A DNA stretch of 64,000 bases from JAMZMI01 sp049115715 (GCA_049115715.1 JAGDZQ010000023.1:62001-126000); one strand, 5' to 3'; positions 1 to 8,345 are shown, counted from the first letter of the stretch. The notes: generated from the letters alone by a model not told the origin. Numbers and translations: made by a program.

Positions 1-102
1 CTCTTGTTGAGCACCACCCAATCTTCTCCCAACTCCGATCTGAGCGTATGTATGGTACCCTATGAAAAGGATAAAAAACAAAACTTGTATTCTACTCCAC
101 AT
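1..102 (-). CDS. bamA: Probable BamA outer-membrane assembly factor, N-terminus only (runs off the window)
   Basis: The ATG lies at 102-100, one base past the uppS stop codon, and the frame stays open to the window edge (34 codons). The visible peptide is a signal sequence: MWSR, a hydrophobic core (VLFFILFIGY) and a likely cleavage site after TYAQ. The mature part starts IGVGRRLGG. The BamA identity is inferred from position, because uppS followed by bamA is a very common order in Bacteroidota; no POTRA or barrel sequence is visible. The tight spacing implies co-transcription with uppS. It could instead be another exported protein. Confidence 0.6.
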   Translation of the reverse strand, partial: MWSRIQVLFFILFIGYHTYAQIGVGRRLGGAQQE

Positions 103-103
103 T

Positions 104-844
104 TTATTCTACGTTCAACTGCTCACTAATCTTTCCAAACCTCCGCTCTCTTTTCTGATATGAAGCTATGGCTTCAATTAAGTGCTCTTTCCTAAAATCA
201 GGCCAAAGCACCTCTGGAAAATATAGCTCTGAATATGCCAATTCCCACAATAGAAAATTGCTTATTCTCATCTCACCACTTGTTCTAATCAACAACTCGG
301 GATCAGGTATACCGAAAGTTGATAGATGACTGGAGATGCATTCTTCATTTACAACCCCTTCACTCAATTCCCCACTAGCCACTTTTTTAGCTATGTTTTT
401 CATAGCTTGAGTAAGATCCCATCTCCCACTGTAATTCAAAGCCAAGTTCAGTTTAAGTCCTGTATTCTTACTTGTCTTCTCCTTTGCCTCCTCTAATCTC
501 CTGCGAGCCTTTTCTGGAAGTTTAGTTATATCTCCAATCGAATTCAAGGAAACATTATTGTCAATCAAAGTAGATATCTCATCATTGATTGTTGCCACCA
601 ATAAATTCATTAAGGCGTCAACCTCAATTTTAGGACGAGCCCAATTCTCAGTAGAAAATGCATACAGAGTCAAATATTGAATCCCTAATTCTGCACATCC
701 TTCTGTCACATCTCTAACCGCCTTTATTGCATTCTTGTGACCAAAAATACGCGCTGCTCCTTTGCCTTTAGCCCACCTCCCATTTCCGTCCATGATAACG
801 GCGATATGCTTCGGTAAATTGTCCTTGTTAATCTCTTGACTCAC
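104..844 (-). CDS. uppS: Isoprenyl transferase (undecaprenyl diphosphate synthase)
   Basis: This cis-prenyltransferase condenses isopentenyl units onto farnesyl diphosphate to make the C55 lipid carrier for peptidoglycan and O-antigen. At 246 aa it has family length. The substrate motif HIAVIMDGNGRWA (residues 13-25) carries the catalytic Asp19. FSTENWARP follows near residue 64, and the C-terminal signature PELLIRTSGEMRISNF with WELAYSELYF is intact. It is soluble and cytoplasmic. It sits between a DUF6089-type outer-membrane gene upstream and probable bamA one base downstream, an envelope-biogenesis arrangement typical of the phylum. Confidence 0.97.
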   Translation of the reverse strand: MSQEINKDNLPKHIAVIMDGNGRWAKGKGAARIFGHKNAIKAVRDVTEGCAELGIQYLTLYAFSTENWARPKIEVDALMNLLVATINDEISTLIDNNVSLNSIGDITKLPEKARRRLEEAKEKTSKNTGLKLNLALNYSGRWDLTQAMKNIAKKVASGELSEGVVNEECISSHLSTFGIPDPELLIRTSGEMRISNFLLWELAYSELYFPEVLWPDFRKEHLIEAIASYQKRERRFGKISEQLNVE

Positions 845-928
845 AGTAAAAAGGGCTGCTTTTTGGAAAAAGTGACAAAGTTGGTCTTTTTTTAGCTAAC
901 AGTGAATTTTTAAACACTTTTTAACGAA

Positions 929-1639
929 TTACCTCGCACGAATTCTAGTAAGAATTGACTTATTGGGAATATATGGGAATGGGCATGGGATTTTGTACAA
1001 AACATAAGTCAAACTAAAACCCGTGAAAACGTACCAATCATTGTCATTGGGATTGCCAAATTGGTAGTCTTTGATATAGATATCTCCCTCGGAAACCCCA
1101 TCTAGATAATCAAAAAAGGTCTTTCTAAAACTAATTTCTCCTGCCAGAGTAAATTGCTTACCAATCATATACTTGACACCAGCACCCATAGGAATCACAA
1201 ATTGGACGCTACTAAAATTTTCAAGAGTCGGAGCAACATCGTTCACTTTCACGAAACCCAATCCCATGGAAGCATATGGAGACCATTTTCTGTTTACCTG
1301 ACTTCCTCTATAATCAAGAAAGTGAAATTCAAATACAGTGTGATACTCAAATATTTGGTGTTCGAAACTGTATTGTCTCGAAGCTCCCAAGGCATCTATT
1401 GGATTATCGTCGTTCCCGGCAACCTTCCCATAATTCAAACCCATCTTTATACTCAATACGGGGGAAAAGTTCATCCGGTAGATTGCACCAAAACCAAGCT
1501 TTGAGTTTGAAACGCTCGGGTATCGATTTAAGTCTCCTGTATAATTATAGGACCCTATAGAGCCTCCAAATTCGAGAAACTGTGCTTGTGCCAAGTTGAT
1601 CAGCACAATGGAAAAAACTATGGAAAAAAAATACTTCAA
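929..1639 (-). CDS. DUF6089-like outer-membrane beta-barrel protein (short paralogue)
   Basis: This is a 236-aa exported protein. The first 20 residues form a signal peptide (hydrophobic SIVFSIVLINL, cleavage after AQAQ). The rest is glycine- and aromatic-rich with alternating beta-strand character, such as LEFGGSIGSYNYTGDL and YASMGLGFVKVN, typical of a small outer-membrane barrel. It starts 3 bases after the stop of a longer protein of the same type (1643-2749). Both share a closing region with GNPNDNDWYVFTG / GNPKDNDLYIVTT, so they are probably tandem paralogues. The role is unknown. The place between nadK and uppS/bamA suggests an envelope function. The DUF6089 assignment is from memory of the family. 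Confidence 0.8.
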   Translation of the reverse strand: MKYFFSIVFSIVLINLAQAQFLEFGGSIGSYNYTGDLNRYPSVSNSKLGFGAIYRMNFSPVLSIKMGLNYGKVAGNDDNPIDALGASRQYSFEHQIFEYHTVFEFHFLDYRGSQVNRKWSPYASMGLGFVKVNDVAPTLENFSSVQFVIPMGAGVKYMIGKQFTLAGEISFRKTFFDYLDGVSEGDIYIKDYQFGNPNDNDWYVFTGFSLTYVLYKIPCPFPYIPNKSILTRIRAR

Positions 1640-1642
1640 AAA

Positions 1643-2749
1643 TTATCTGAATTTCGCACCTGCTTTTATTCTCGACCCAACTATATAGGTCAACTTCAAA
1701 GTAGTAACGATATAAAGGTCATTATCTTTTGGATTACCTCTAATAAGTCCCGTTTCACTTCCCCCCCCATGAGTGCTATCAACAAAATAGGATACCCCAC
1801 TATCTGGAAAACTGATAGAAACCGGATTTAACCCTTCTCTTTGAGTACCGTCAGCCACATTTATTAACTCAGCACTTCTATCAGATAAAATTCGCGCAAG
1901 AGGATCATTAAATTCGCTCAACGCTACATACTCTCCACTTACATCATCAATGTAGTCAGTAAATAAATAGCGATAACCCACTTCCAGACCTACATCGAAT
2001 GGCGTTCCTGGTATTCTAAGTCTTGCTCCAATGCCAATGGGTATTGAAACTTGAATGGGACTATATGGCTTCTTATTGAACCCTGGCAGGTTTTGACCTT
2101 CTGTTCCTAATTTCCGAAGACTTACCCAATCTCCTCCTTGTTTCAAAGGAGCAGAATTTTCGCTAGGCAGGCTTGAATCTGTTTGGTAATCAAATTTTGG
2201 TACCTGAGCTTTTGGGTTATGCCAGAAAAGTGCCCCGCCAAAGAAAATGTATGCATTAAATGGAAGTCTAACATTTGCCCCTCCAAAATTTGGAAGAAGG
2301 TATATTTCCATTCCTAGTTGCAACTCATAAATATCGTTTCGGAAACTTAAATTTCTTCTATATCTGTTTGCGCTCTCTTCATCATTTGGATCAGAAGAAA
2401 AGTCAGATGCCTGAAGCCTTCCCCAATTTAACCCACCACGTAAGGCCATTTGGGAATGGAACTTGTGCCCCATATTGAAACCAAACCCTGGTCTGGTGAA
2501 GCTGACATCTGTGCTCCCCGCCTTACTAACCGGAGCTAAATCTCCATAATAGTTTAATGCATTGACATTGACCCCAACATAATCGTACGGTCTGAACCTA
2601 CCTCCAACAGACCCACCGTGATATTTGGATATAGCTTTATTCTTGCCCTTTTTCTTTCCATACTTACTTCTCTTCTGAGCATCTGCATGAAAGCCAGCAA
2701 TGAAAAAAGCACATAGGATTATTAAAATAAAAGAGTCTTTGAGCTTCAT
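1643..2749 (-). CDS. DUF6089-like outer-membrane protein (long paralogue) with a G8 tract
   Basis: This is a 368-aa exported protein. Its signal peptide is MKLKDSFILIILCAFFIAG with cleavage after HADAQ. A lysine-rich segment (KRSKYGKKKGKNK) follows, then barrel-like sequence with strands such as YVGVNVNALNYYGDL, GFGFNMGHKF and IPIGIGARLRIPG. It precedes and resembles the 236-aa protein at 929-1639. An uninterrupted run of eight G in the coding strand (1761-1768) encodes the GGG of THGGGSETG near the C-terminus. The frame is intact here, but such a run is prone to slippage. Function is unknown. Confidence 0.8.
   Translation of the reverse strand: MKLKDSFILIILCAFFIAGFHADAQKRSKYGKKKGKNKAISKYHGGSVGGRFRPYDYVGVNVNALNYYGDLAPVSKAGSTDVSFTRPGFGFNMGHKFHSQMALRGGLNWGRLQASDFSSDPNDEESANRYRRNLSFRNDIYELQLGMEIYLLPNFGGANVRLPFNAYIFFGGALFWHNPKAQVPKFDYQTDSSLPSENSAPLKQGGDWVSLRKLGTEGQNLPGFNKKPYSPIQVSIPIGIGARLRIPGTPFDVGLEVGYRYLFTDYIDDVSGEYVALSEFNDPLARILSDRSAELINVADGTQREGLNPVSISFPDSGVSYFVDSTHGGGSETGLIRGNPKDNDLYIVTTLKLTYIVGSRIKAGAKFR
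1761..1768 (-). repeat. G8 homopolymer inside an outer-membrane protein gene
   Basis: Eight consecutive C on the plus strand are G8 in the coding strand of the gene at 1643-2749. Gain or loss of one base would replace roughly the last 40 residues, including the predicted final barrel strand. Confidence 0.8.
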
Positions 2750-2806
2750 AACTTATCTATTACACTCAAAAATAGGTAAATAGTACAATTGTAAAGGGTA
2801 ATCTTA

Positions 2807-3676
2807 CTAATTTCTGCGATCTAGTCCCCAAGTAAGTTTGCTCCTGAGTGTATCTAAAAATGTGTTTCCTTTTACTTTTATAAGCTTTGCGGAAAAATCT
2901 GCCTTTCTAACAATCAATTCTTTAGGACTTTCGACTGCCACAGAGCGAGAATCCAACGAAACTAGAAATGACTTATTACCTGATTCGATGGAAAATCTCA
3001 ACTCACTATTTTCAGAAACAATGAGCGGACGCACATTGAGGTTATGCGGGCTGACTGGAGTGATTATAAAATTCTTTGTTTGAGGCATAATAACAGGCCC
3101 CCCACAGCTCAAAGAGTAACCGGTAGAGCCAGTAGGAGTAGAGACCATCAAGCCATCGGCCCAATAGGTATTTAAATATTCTCCATTGAGATAGCTCTTG
3201 ATCACAATCATGGAGGAGGAGTCTTTTCTAAGAATTGCGCACTCATTTAGCGCATAATTGGTACTTCCAAAAGCTTCAATATTAGAATCAAGGCTCAAAA
3301 GTGTACGGTTGTCATATTCAAAATCTCCTCTGAAGTAGGATTCAAGTGCTTCTTTAATTTGATCCTTAGATGTATTGGCAAGAAACCCAAGACGTCCAAG
3401 ATTGATCCCCATGATTGGCACTTCACTACTACCCACATAGGTAAGTGTGTCTAATAGAGTTCCATCTCCCCCTAAACTTAAAATAGCCTCAAATCCGGTC
3501 ATGTCTGTGGATTTACTAAAGGTCGGGAAATCTCTCAGCATATCGAACTTCTTATCAGCTAAACGATCTGAAATAAATATTTCACTCCCAGCTTCAATGA
3601 GTTGATCGAGCACACGCTGTATCAATGCAAGCATATCTGCTTGAATAGCGATACCATGAATAGCAATTTTGCGCAT
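2807..3676 (-). CDS. nadK: NAD kinase
   Basis: It phosphorylates NAD to NADP in the cytoplasm. The 289-aa protein has family length and all signature motifs: the GGDGTLL loop at residues 69-75 with catalytic Asp71, NLGRLGFLA, the ALNE motif of the adenine pocket (YALNECAIL), the glycine-rich GSTGYSLSCGGP, and ITPVSPHNLNVRPL. It starts 3 bases after the CBS-domain gene stop, so the two are co-transcribed. Confidence 0.97.
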   Translation of the reverse strand: MRKIAIHGIAIQADMLALIQRVLDQLIEAGSEIFISDRLADKKFDMLRDFPTFSKSTDMTGFEAILSLGGDGTLLDTLTYVGSSEVPIMGINLGRLGFLANTSKDQIKEALESYFRGDFEYDNRTLLSLDSNIEAFGSTNYALNECAILRKDSSSMIVIKSYLNGEYLNTYWADGLMVSTPTGSTGYSLSCGGPVIMPQTKNFIITPVSPHNLNVRPLIVSENSELRFSIESGNKSFLVSLDSRSVAVESPKELIVRKADFSAKLIKVKGNTFLDTLRSKLTWGLDRRN

Positions 3677-3679
3677 TGA

Positions 3680-4345
3680 TTAAATCTTAAGGTATTTCAT
3701 GAAGATATCCAATCGCTCCTTGTCAAAGCTGTCAGATTCTGTGGCACTGAAAGAGGATTCGATTTGAAAGCCATGATTGCCCAAGGAAGCAACGATTCTT
3801 GTAATTTCTTCCTTGTTTAACTTGATTGTTAAAAGCAGTTTCGATGGATCGTCTGGGTATTCAGATATGTACGAGGTTAGTATTTTCGCATCGTTAGATT
3901 CGACGAGTCTGCTAATCTCTGATAAAGAATAGTCTTGTGAACTGAGTTTGAGTGTAAGAATAGCACCAGGAATAGCGATGGAAGATGATCTAGCAAAGGC
4001 ATCCACAACATCTTCTGAAGTAATCACTCCAAGGTATTCACTTAGATGATTTACTACAGCAACCAACTTGAGACCTTCTGATTCTGCTATTTTCAATACA
4101 TCGTAATAGTGATTTGATGGATCAACAAAGCAGTCTCTTCCCAAAAGCGGGTACTCTCCAACGAGAGAAAAATCAAGCTCAGCATCAAAAAGCATTTCTT
4201 CTGAAATAACTCCTAAAAACTGGTTATTCTCAGATACTGGGAGTTGTGATAAACGAAACTCATCCATCCATAGCTTTGCCTTGCCGATATCATCTGAAGG
4301 CTTCAATGGTGGAATCATATAATTTATCAACTCTTTCGCTATCAT
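3680..4345 (-). CDS. CBS-domain protein with C-terminal ACT-like region
   Basis: This 221-aa soluble protein carries two CBS motifs in residues 1-130 (SENNQFLGVISEEML and VNHLSEYLGVITSEDVV). CBS pairs usually bind adenosyl ligands such as AMP, ATP or SAM. The remaining 90 residues (LTLKLSSQDYSLSEISRLVES onward) have the beta-alpha-beta pattern of an ACT-like regulatory domain. No catalytic domain is present. Its place directly before nadK (3-base gap) is common in Bacteroidota, so a role in adenylate or pyridine-nucleotide regulation is a reasonable but unproven inference. Confidence 0.88.
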   Translation of the reverse strand: MIAKELINYMIPPLKPSDDIGKAKLWMDEFRLSQLPVSENNQFLGVISEEMLFDAELDFSLVGEYPLLGRDCFVDPSNHYYDVLKIAESEGLKLVAVVNHLSEYLGVITSEDVVDAFARSSSIAIPGAILTLKLSSQDYSLSEISRLVESNDAKILTSYISEYPDDPSKLLLTIKLNKEEITRIVASLGNHGFQIESSFSATESDSFDKERLDIFMKYLKI

Positions 4346-4557
4346 GCTACTATTACATTGTCTTCATTAATTCTTTGAAGCTACTTCTTTCATGGGGTGC
4401 AGAAAATTGCGTTGCGCTTCAATTCTCACTATTCTACTTTATGAATCTATGCAAATTAATTGATTGAGGTTCGTTAAACGCATCATAATAGAGAATTTCG
4501 ACGAACTCAATTTGATAACTTTCTACGTAAGCAAAAACTCTACAAAGAGAAGATTAC

Positions 4558-5109
4558 CTAAATGTACAAAAACGAATAAACTGATTTTGACTTATCTCCT
4601 ATATTTTCAAGTGAATCGATCATGTCCTTTACAAATGGCATTACTTTGGAAACCCAGTCGAATACTTTTGGCCCGATAACTTCTACAATTGGGTAAATGA
4701 AGGAACCGTTTTTCCATTCTTCACTTATGCGCATCCCAATCGAATCAAACACCCATATTATTACACTGAAGATAAATGCCCATTTCAATAAAGACGCCAA
4801 AGCACCCAGAACATTGTCGAAGAAACCCAAAAACGTAATGTCAATTGCTTTTTTAAGAATCTTTCCCAGTAGCCCAACCGCCAATACAACTAAAACGAAA
4901 AGTATGATAAAAACGCCAATGGTTAGAAACTGAAAATACTCAGTGCCTTCAAAAAAAGTGCCCGATACTGGGATAGTGAGTTTGATTGCGGCAAATAAGC
5001 CAATGAAAAAACCTACAAAAGAAAAGACTTCCATAACAAGTCCTTTCATATATCCTTTAATCATCCCAATGATGAAGACGACAATAAAAAAAATATCTAA
5101 ATAGCTCAA
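4558..5109 (-). CDS. CvpA-family membrane protein
   Basis: This is a 183-aa integral membrane protein with four predicted helices: residues about 4-22 (IFFIVVFIIGMI), 25-45, 62-85 (FLTIGVFIILFVLVVLAVG) and 100-125. The opening YLDIFFIVV...GYMKGLVMEVFSFVG matches the CvpA (colicin V production) family, whose members are linked to envelope integrity. It begins 5 bases after the GatB/YqeY stop and probably shares that transcript. The 212-base gap to the next gene holds nothing I can identify. Confidence 0.85.
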   Translation of the reverse strand: MSYLDIFFIVVFIIGMIKGYMKGLVMEVFSFVGFFIGLFAAIKLTIPVSGTFFEGTEYFQFLTIGVFIILFVLVVLAVGLLGKILKKAIDITFLGFFDNVLGALASLLKWAFIFSVIIWVFDSIGMRISEEWKNGSFIYPIVEVIGPKVFDWVSKVMPFVKDMIDSLENIGDKSKSVYSFLYI

Positions 5110-5113
5110 TGTT

Positions 5114-5563
5114 TTAACTCAATAGTTTCTTAGCCAATGTAGAGATTACTTTTCCATCAGCTTTACCTGCCAATTTTTTAGTAGCCATACCCATTACTTT
5201 TCCAAGATCCTGTGGTCCCGCGGCTCCAACTTGGGCAATTACTTCTTTCACTTCTGCTTCTACTTCAGCTTCGGTAAGTTGTTTTGGTAAAAATTCTTCT
5301 ATTACGTCTAGTTCCCCCTTTTCTGTAGAAGCCAAATCTTCACGCCCTTGCTCTACATAAATATCATAGGAGTCTTTTCTCTGCTTGGCTGCCTTGGTAA
5401 GAATCTTCGTTTCAGCTTCTTCCGAAAGGCTATCTCCTCCTCCTTTTTCCGTTTCTGCAAGTAGGATTAAAGACTTGATTGAGCGCAATGCGGTCAGCCT
5501 GGTTTTATTTTTACTCAACATCGCACTCTTAATCTCCCCTTCAATTTTTGTTTTTAAACTCAT
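5114..5563 (-). CDS. GatB/YqeY-domain protein
   Basis: This is a 149-aa cytoplasmic protein of the YqeY family. It opens with the helix MSLKTKIEGEIKSAMLSKNKTRLTALRSIKS in the family layout and continues with RKDSYDIYVEQGREDLA, EEFLPKQLTEAEVE and the closing GKVMGMATKKLAGKADG. The family resembles the tail domain of the GatB amidotransferase subunit and may bind tRNA, but stand-alone members have no firmly assigned job. It is divergent from pdxJ, whose start lies 47 bases away. Confidence 0.92.
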   Translation of the reverse strand: MSLKTKIEGEIKSAMLSKNKTRLTALRSIKSLILLAETEKGGGDSLSEEAETKILTKAAKQRKDSYDIYVEQGREDLASTEKGELDVIEEFLPKQLTEAEVEAEVKEVIAQVGAAGPQDLGKVMGMATKKLAGKADGKVISTLAKKLLS

Positions 5564-5610
5564 ATTCTATTTTTTCTAATCAAATTTGCTTCCGAAGAAG
5601 TGTTAAATCT

Positions 5611-6324
5611 ATGACCAAACTTAGCGTAAACATCAACAAAATTGCAACTCTGAGAAATGCTCGTGGTGGGAACAATCCAAATGTGGTAAAGGTTGCACAG
5701 GATTGCGAGCGATTTGGGGCGGAGGGCATTACTGTGCATCCAAGGCCTGATGAAAGACATATTACCTATAGTGATGTCTTTGACATAAAGGAAATTGTTA
5801 CTACCGAGTTCAACATTGAGGGGTTTCCTGATGAAAGGTTTATGGGAATCATTGAAAAATCCAGACCTATGCAAGCTACTCTGGTTCCGGACGGGCCGGA
5901 TGTGTTGACTTCATGTGCTGGGTGGGATACTGTTAAAAATAAAGAGAGACTGAGCGGGATCATTTCGAGACTAAAATCATTTGGAACGAGGGTTTCTGTG
6001 TTTGTAGACCCAGATATGAAAATGGTAGAGGGAGCAAAAGAAGTGGGTGCTGATAGAATCGAACTGTATACGGAACCGTACGCCGCAAATTATCATGCTG
6101 ACAAACAAGCAGCTGTAAAAGCCTATATAGATGCTGCAAATAGGGCTTCTGAAATTGGCCTTGGGATAAATGCTGGTCATGACCTTGATTTAGATAATCT
6201 AGCCTTTTTTAAGAACTCTATTCCTAATCTGGAAGAGGTGTCTATTGGGCACGCGTTGATTTGTGACTCGTTATATTATGGACTGGAAAATACAATACAG
6301 ATGTATCTAAGAAAACTTCATTGA
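5611..6324 (+). CDS. pdxJ: Pyridoxine 5'-phosphate synthase
   Basis: It catalyses the last step of the DXP-dependent vitamin B6 route, condensing 1-deoxyxylulose 5-phosphate with 3-amino-2-oxopropyl phosphate. The ATG at 5611 gives 237 aa, the family length, starting MTKLSVNINKIATLRNARGG. An upstream in-frame ATG at 5548 would overlap the divergent gene and add 21 unconserved residues. Landmarks are GAEGITVHPRPDERHI, IEGFPDERFMG, TLVPDGPDVLTSCAGWD, and GINAGHDLDLDN with VSIGHALICD at the phosphate site. Confidence 0.96.
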   Translation: MTKLSVNINKIATLRNARGGNNPNVVKVAQDCERFGAEGITVHPRPDERHITYSDVFDIKEIVTTEFNIEGFPDERFMGIIEKSRPMQATLVPDGPDVLTSCAGWDTVKNKERLSGIISRLKSFGTRVSVFVDPDMKMVEGAKEVGADRIELYTEPYAANYHADKQAAVKAYIDAANRASEIGLGINAGHDLDLDNLAFFKNSIPNLEEVSIGHALICDSLYYGLENTIQMYLRKLH

Positions 6325-6414
6325 AATAATCAAGATAGCGAACAAAGCAGTAAGTTTTATTCACCATAAATATACAGGCATAGGCTAGTAACTCGTTTCA
6401 TCCATTTAGAACAT

Positions 6415-7173
6415 ATGAAATTACATTTTAGAAAACTTGGGGAAGGAGATCCTCTGATTATCCTCCATGGCTTATTTGGATCTGGTGATAACTGGCAAAC
6501 TCTTGGAAAAGGGTTTGCAGAAAATCATGGTGTCTATCTGATAGACCAAAGGAATCATGGCAATTCTCCTCATAGTGATGAATTTAATTATGACCTATTG
6601 TCTGAAGACTTGAAAGGGTTCTTGGATGATCAAGGGATTGATAAAGCGAGTATCATTGGACATTCTATGGGAGGGAAAGTGGCAATGACTTTTGCTGCTT
6701 CTTATCCTGACATGGTGGAGAAGTTAGTCGTTGTGGATATTGGGCCAAAGCAGTATCCTCCTCATCATGAAAATGTATTTAACGGTTTTAAAGCGGTTGA
6801 CTTAAATACTATAGGTTCTAGAAAAGAAGCTGAAAACCAACTTGCAACTAGCATTACTGATTTTGGAGTAAGGCAGTTTATTTTAAAGAATCTTTCCAGA
6901 GATACTGAGAACAATTTTAGATGGAAGATAAATCTAGAGTCATTGGAGAGAAATGCTTTGGAGGTTGGCAGGGCTCTTGATCATTCTGATCAATTTGATG
7001 GGGAAACTTTGTTTATTGGTGGTGCAAAATCGGGTTATATTAAACCTGAGGATCATGACTTAATTTCTACTCACTTTTCAAAATCTAAAATAGAGATGAT
7101 CGAGGGGGCAGGACACTGGGTTCATGCCGAAAAACCAAAAGAGCTTTTTGAATTGATTGTAGATTTTCTTTAA
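6415..7173 (+). CDS. Alpha/beta-fold hydrolase (YbfF-like esterase)
   Basis: This is a 252-aa soluble hydrolase. The oxyanion-hole HG motif is LHGLFGSGDNW (about 17-27), the nucleophile elbow is GHSMGGK (about 81-87) and the catalytic His lies in GAGHWVHAEKP near the C-terminus. This layout matches the YbfF esterase group; the substrate is unknown. It lies 90 bases after pdxJ and 17 bases before the methylase, so the latter two may be co-transcribed. Confidence 0.9.
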   Translation: MKLHFRKLGEGDPLIILHGLFGSGDNWQTLGKGFAENHGVYLIDQRNHGNSPHSDEFNYDLLSEDLKGFLDDQGIDKASIIGHSMGGKVAMTFAASYPDMVEKLVVVDIGPKQYPPHHENVFNGFKAVDLNTIGSRKEAENQLATSITDFGVRQFILKNLSRDTENNFRWKINLESLERNALEVGRALDHSDQFDGETLFIGGAKSGYIKPEDHDLISTHFSKSKIEMIEGAGHWVHAEKPKELFELIVDFL

Positions 7174-7190
7174 TGTATAAACGTACTTGA

Positions 7191-7901
7191 ATGACTCAGA
7201 AAAGTAAGCTTTTTATAATCCCATCTTATTTATCAGAACAACATGATGCTTCTTTTCTCGCTCCAATGGTCTTGGATGTGATCAAACATACGGAGGTCTA
7301 CTTTGTGGAGAATGTGAGAACAACACGTCGGTTTATCAGCAGTCTCAAACTGGGAATTGACATCTCAGAATTGGAATTTGAGGTTTTGGATAAGAAGACT
7401 TCTTATCAAGCTATCTCCACTCTCTTTTCGAAATATGCTGGAAAAGATGTCGGGGTAGTTTCGGAGGCAGGTCTTCCAGGCTTAGCTGATCCTGGTGGGG
7501 TAGCTATTGGTTATGCCCAAAAAAACGGGATTAAGGTGATTCCGCTTCCAGGGGCGAGCTCAATACAGACTGCACTGATTGCTTCAGGACTTAATGGACA
7601 AAAGTTCTCTTTCAATGGCTACTTGCCTATCAATAAGACAGAGAGAATTAAATCTATCAAGCAATTGGAGCAAACGTTGAGTAAGTCTGGATTTACTCAA
7701 ATATTTATGGAAACTCCTTTTCGAAATATGAGCTTGTTTACTGACTTGCTCGAAAATTTGAGCCCGAATACGTATCTACATTTATCGAGTGACTTATTTG
7801 GGGAAAGTGAAAAGGCTGAGACAAAAACTGTTGCTCAATGGAAAAAACAGAAGATTGATCTGCATAAAATTCCAACGGTGTTTTGTATCGGGAATATGTA
7901 A
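7191..7901 (+). CDS. Tetrapyrrole-methylase-fold SAM methyltransferase (RsmI-like)
   Basis: This 236-aa protein has the TP_methylase fold. It carries the SAM-binding signatures VVSEAGLPGLADPGG (about 90-104) and IPLPGASSIQTALIASGL, and the closing FNGYLPINKTER. RsmI 2'-O-methylates 16S rRNA at C1402. This protein is shorter than classical RsmI (about 280 aa) and its N-terminus is different (IIPSYLSEQHDASFLAPMV), matching the Bacteroidota group often annotated only as SAM-dependent methyltransferase. The substrate is therefore uncertain. Confidence 0.85.
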   Translation: MTQKSKLFIIPSYLSEQHDASFLAPMVLDVIKHTEVYFVENVRTTRRFISSLKLGIDISELEFEVLDKKTSYQAISTLFSKYAGKDVGVVSEAGLPGLADPGGVAIGYAQKNGIKVIPLPGASSIQTALIASGLNGQKFSFNGYLPINKTERIKSIKQLEQTLSKSGFTQIFMETPFRNMSLFTDLLENLSPNTYLHLSSDLFGESEKAETKTVAQWKKQKIDLHKIPTVFCIGNM

Positions 7902-7923
7902 GTGTAAAGTTTGTTTGGGCTTC

Positions 7924-7956
7924 ACACCATCTACGGAATCTTTGGTGTAGTTTTTT
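7924..7956 (+). terminator. Intrinsic terminator after the methylase gene
   Basis: The arms ACACCA (7924-7929) and TGGTGT (7943-7948) are followed at once by AG and six T. It ends the plus-strand run from pdxJ. Confidence 0.65.
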
Positions 7957-8027
7957 AGCTTTAGAATTTCTTTAAAAGTGTTAAAATGATAAACTCATTA
8001 TCCCACTCAATTGCTAGTGAGGCGGAT

Positions 8028-8088
8028 GCTTCGAATTGACTTTCAGGATGGGACGCCTATTTTCGTAGGCGTGACGTTTAATCGAAGC
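8028..8088. repeat. Nested perfect inverted repeats
   Basis: The outer arms GCTTCGA (8028-8034) and TCGAAGC (8082-8088) enclose inner arms ACGCCTA (8053-8059) and TAGGCGT (8066-8072) around the loop TTTTCG. Both are perfect. No T-tract follows, so this is not a simple terminator. Confidence 0.65.
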
Positions 8089-8173
8089 TTAGGTTACTGT
8101 ACTACTGGGCTATTATTCTCAAAAAGTATTGAATCTAAATTCTTTTTGAGGAAAGATGTGATTTGCTCAGGGT

Positions 8174-8240
8174 ACGAGCGTCCCGGATCGCAGCGGCATC
8201 CTCCGCAGGAGATACAGCGGAGAGCCGGTAAAGACGCCCA
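8174..8240. repeat. Structured intergenic element, copy A
   Basis: This is a GC-richer island in AT-rich surroundings. It has the skeleton GAT (8186), AGCG (8192), CCGCA (8203) and AGCG (8216), with a small hairpin CCT-ccgc-AGG at its centre. The same skeleton with the same 6- and 30-base spacings recurs at 43861-43925. It resembles intergenic elements I have seen in other Bacteroidota genomes, but I know of no assigned function. Confidence 0.55.
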
Positions 8241-8317
8241 ATTTTCCTTCTTGCTTTCTCAAATGGTTTTACGCAATCAAATGTTATAAAAAGTGCAGTC
8301 TAGTTTTCCGAATCTTA

Positions 8318-8325
8318 TAAATTTG
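8318..8325 (+). promoter_or_regulatory. Bacteroidota -7 element for metK
   Basis: TAAATTTG is an exact match to TAnnTTTG, 20 bases before the metK ATG. No clear -33 TTG lies at the expected distance. The implied leader is under 20 bases, too short for a SAM riboswitch. Confidence 0.5.
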
Positions 8326-8345
8326 CAGCCTTAATAACAATCCGT

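Larger units (their letters stand above)
7957..8345 (+). other. Non-coding region before metK with two structured elements
   Basis: This 390-base stretch lacks a convincing gene. It holds a nested hairpin at 8028-8088, a repeat-like structured element at 8174-8240 and a metK promoter element at 8318-8325. An open frame at 8011-8289 exists but looks non-coding: its composition follows the palindromes and it has no recognisable family. Confidence 0.6.

Noticed and set aside
8011..8289. 92-codon open frame before metK
   Set aside because: It runs across nested palindromes and a structured repeat, has no domain or signal pattern, and its residues follow the hairpin sequence rather than protein-like usage.
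8100..8345. SAM riboswitch upstream of metK
   Set aside because: The promoter-like TAAATTTG at 8318 leaves a leader under 20 bases, and I see no match to known SAM-aptamer cores. The structure lies upstream of that promoter.
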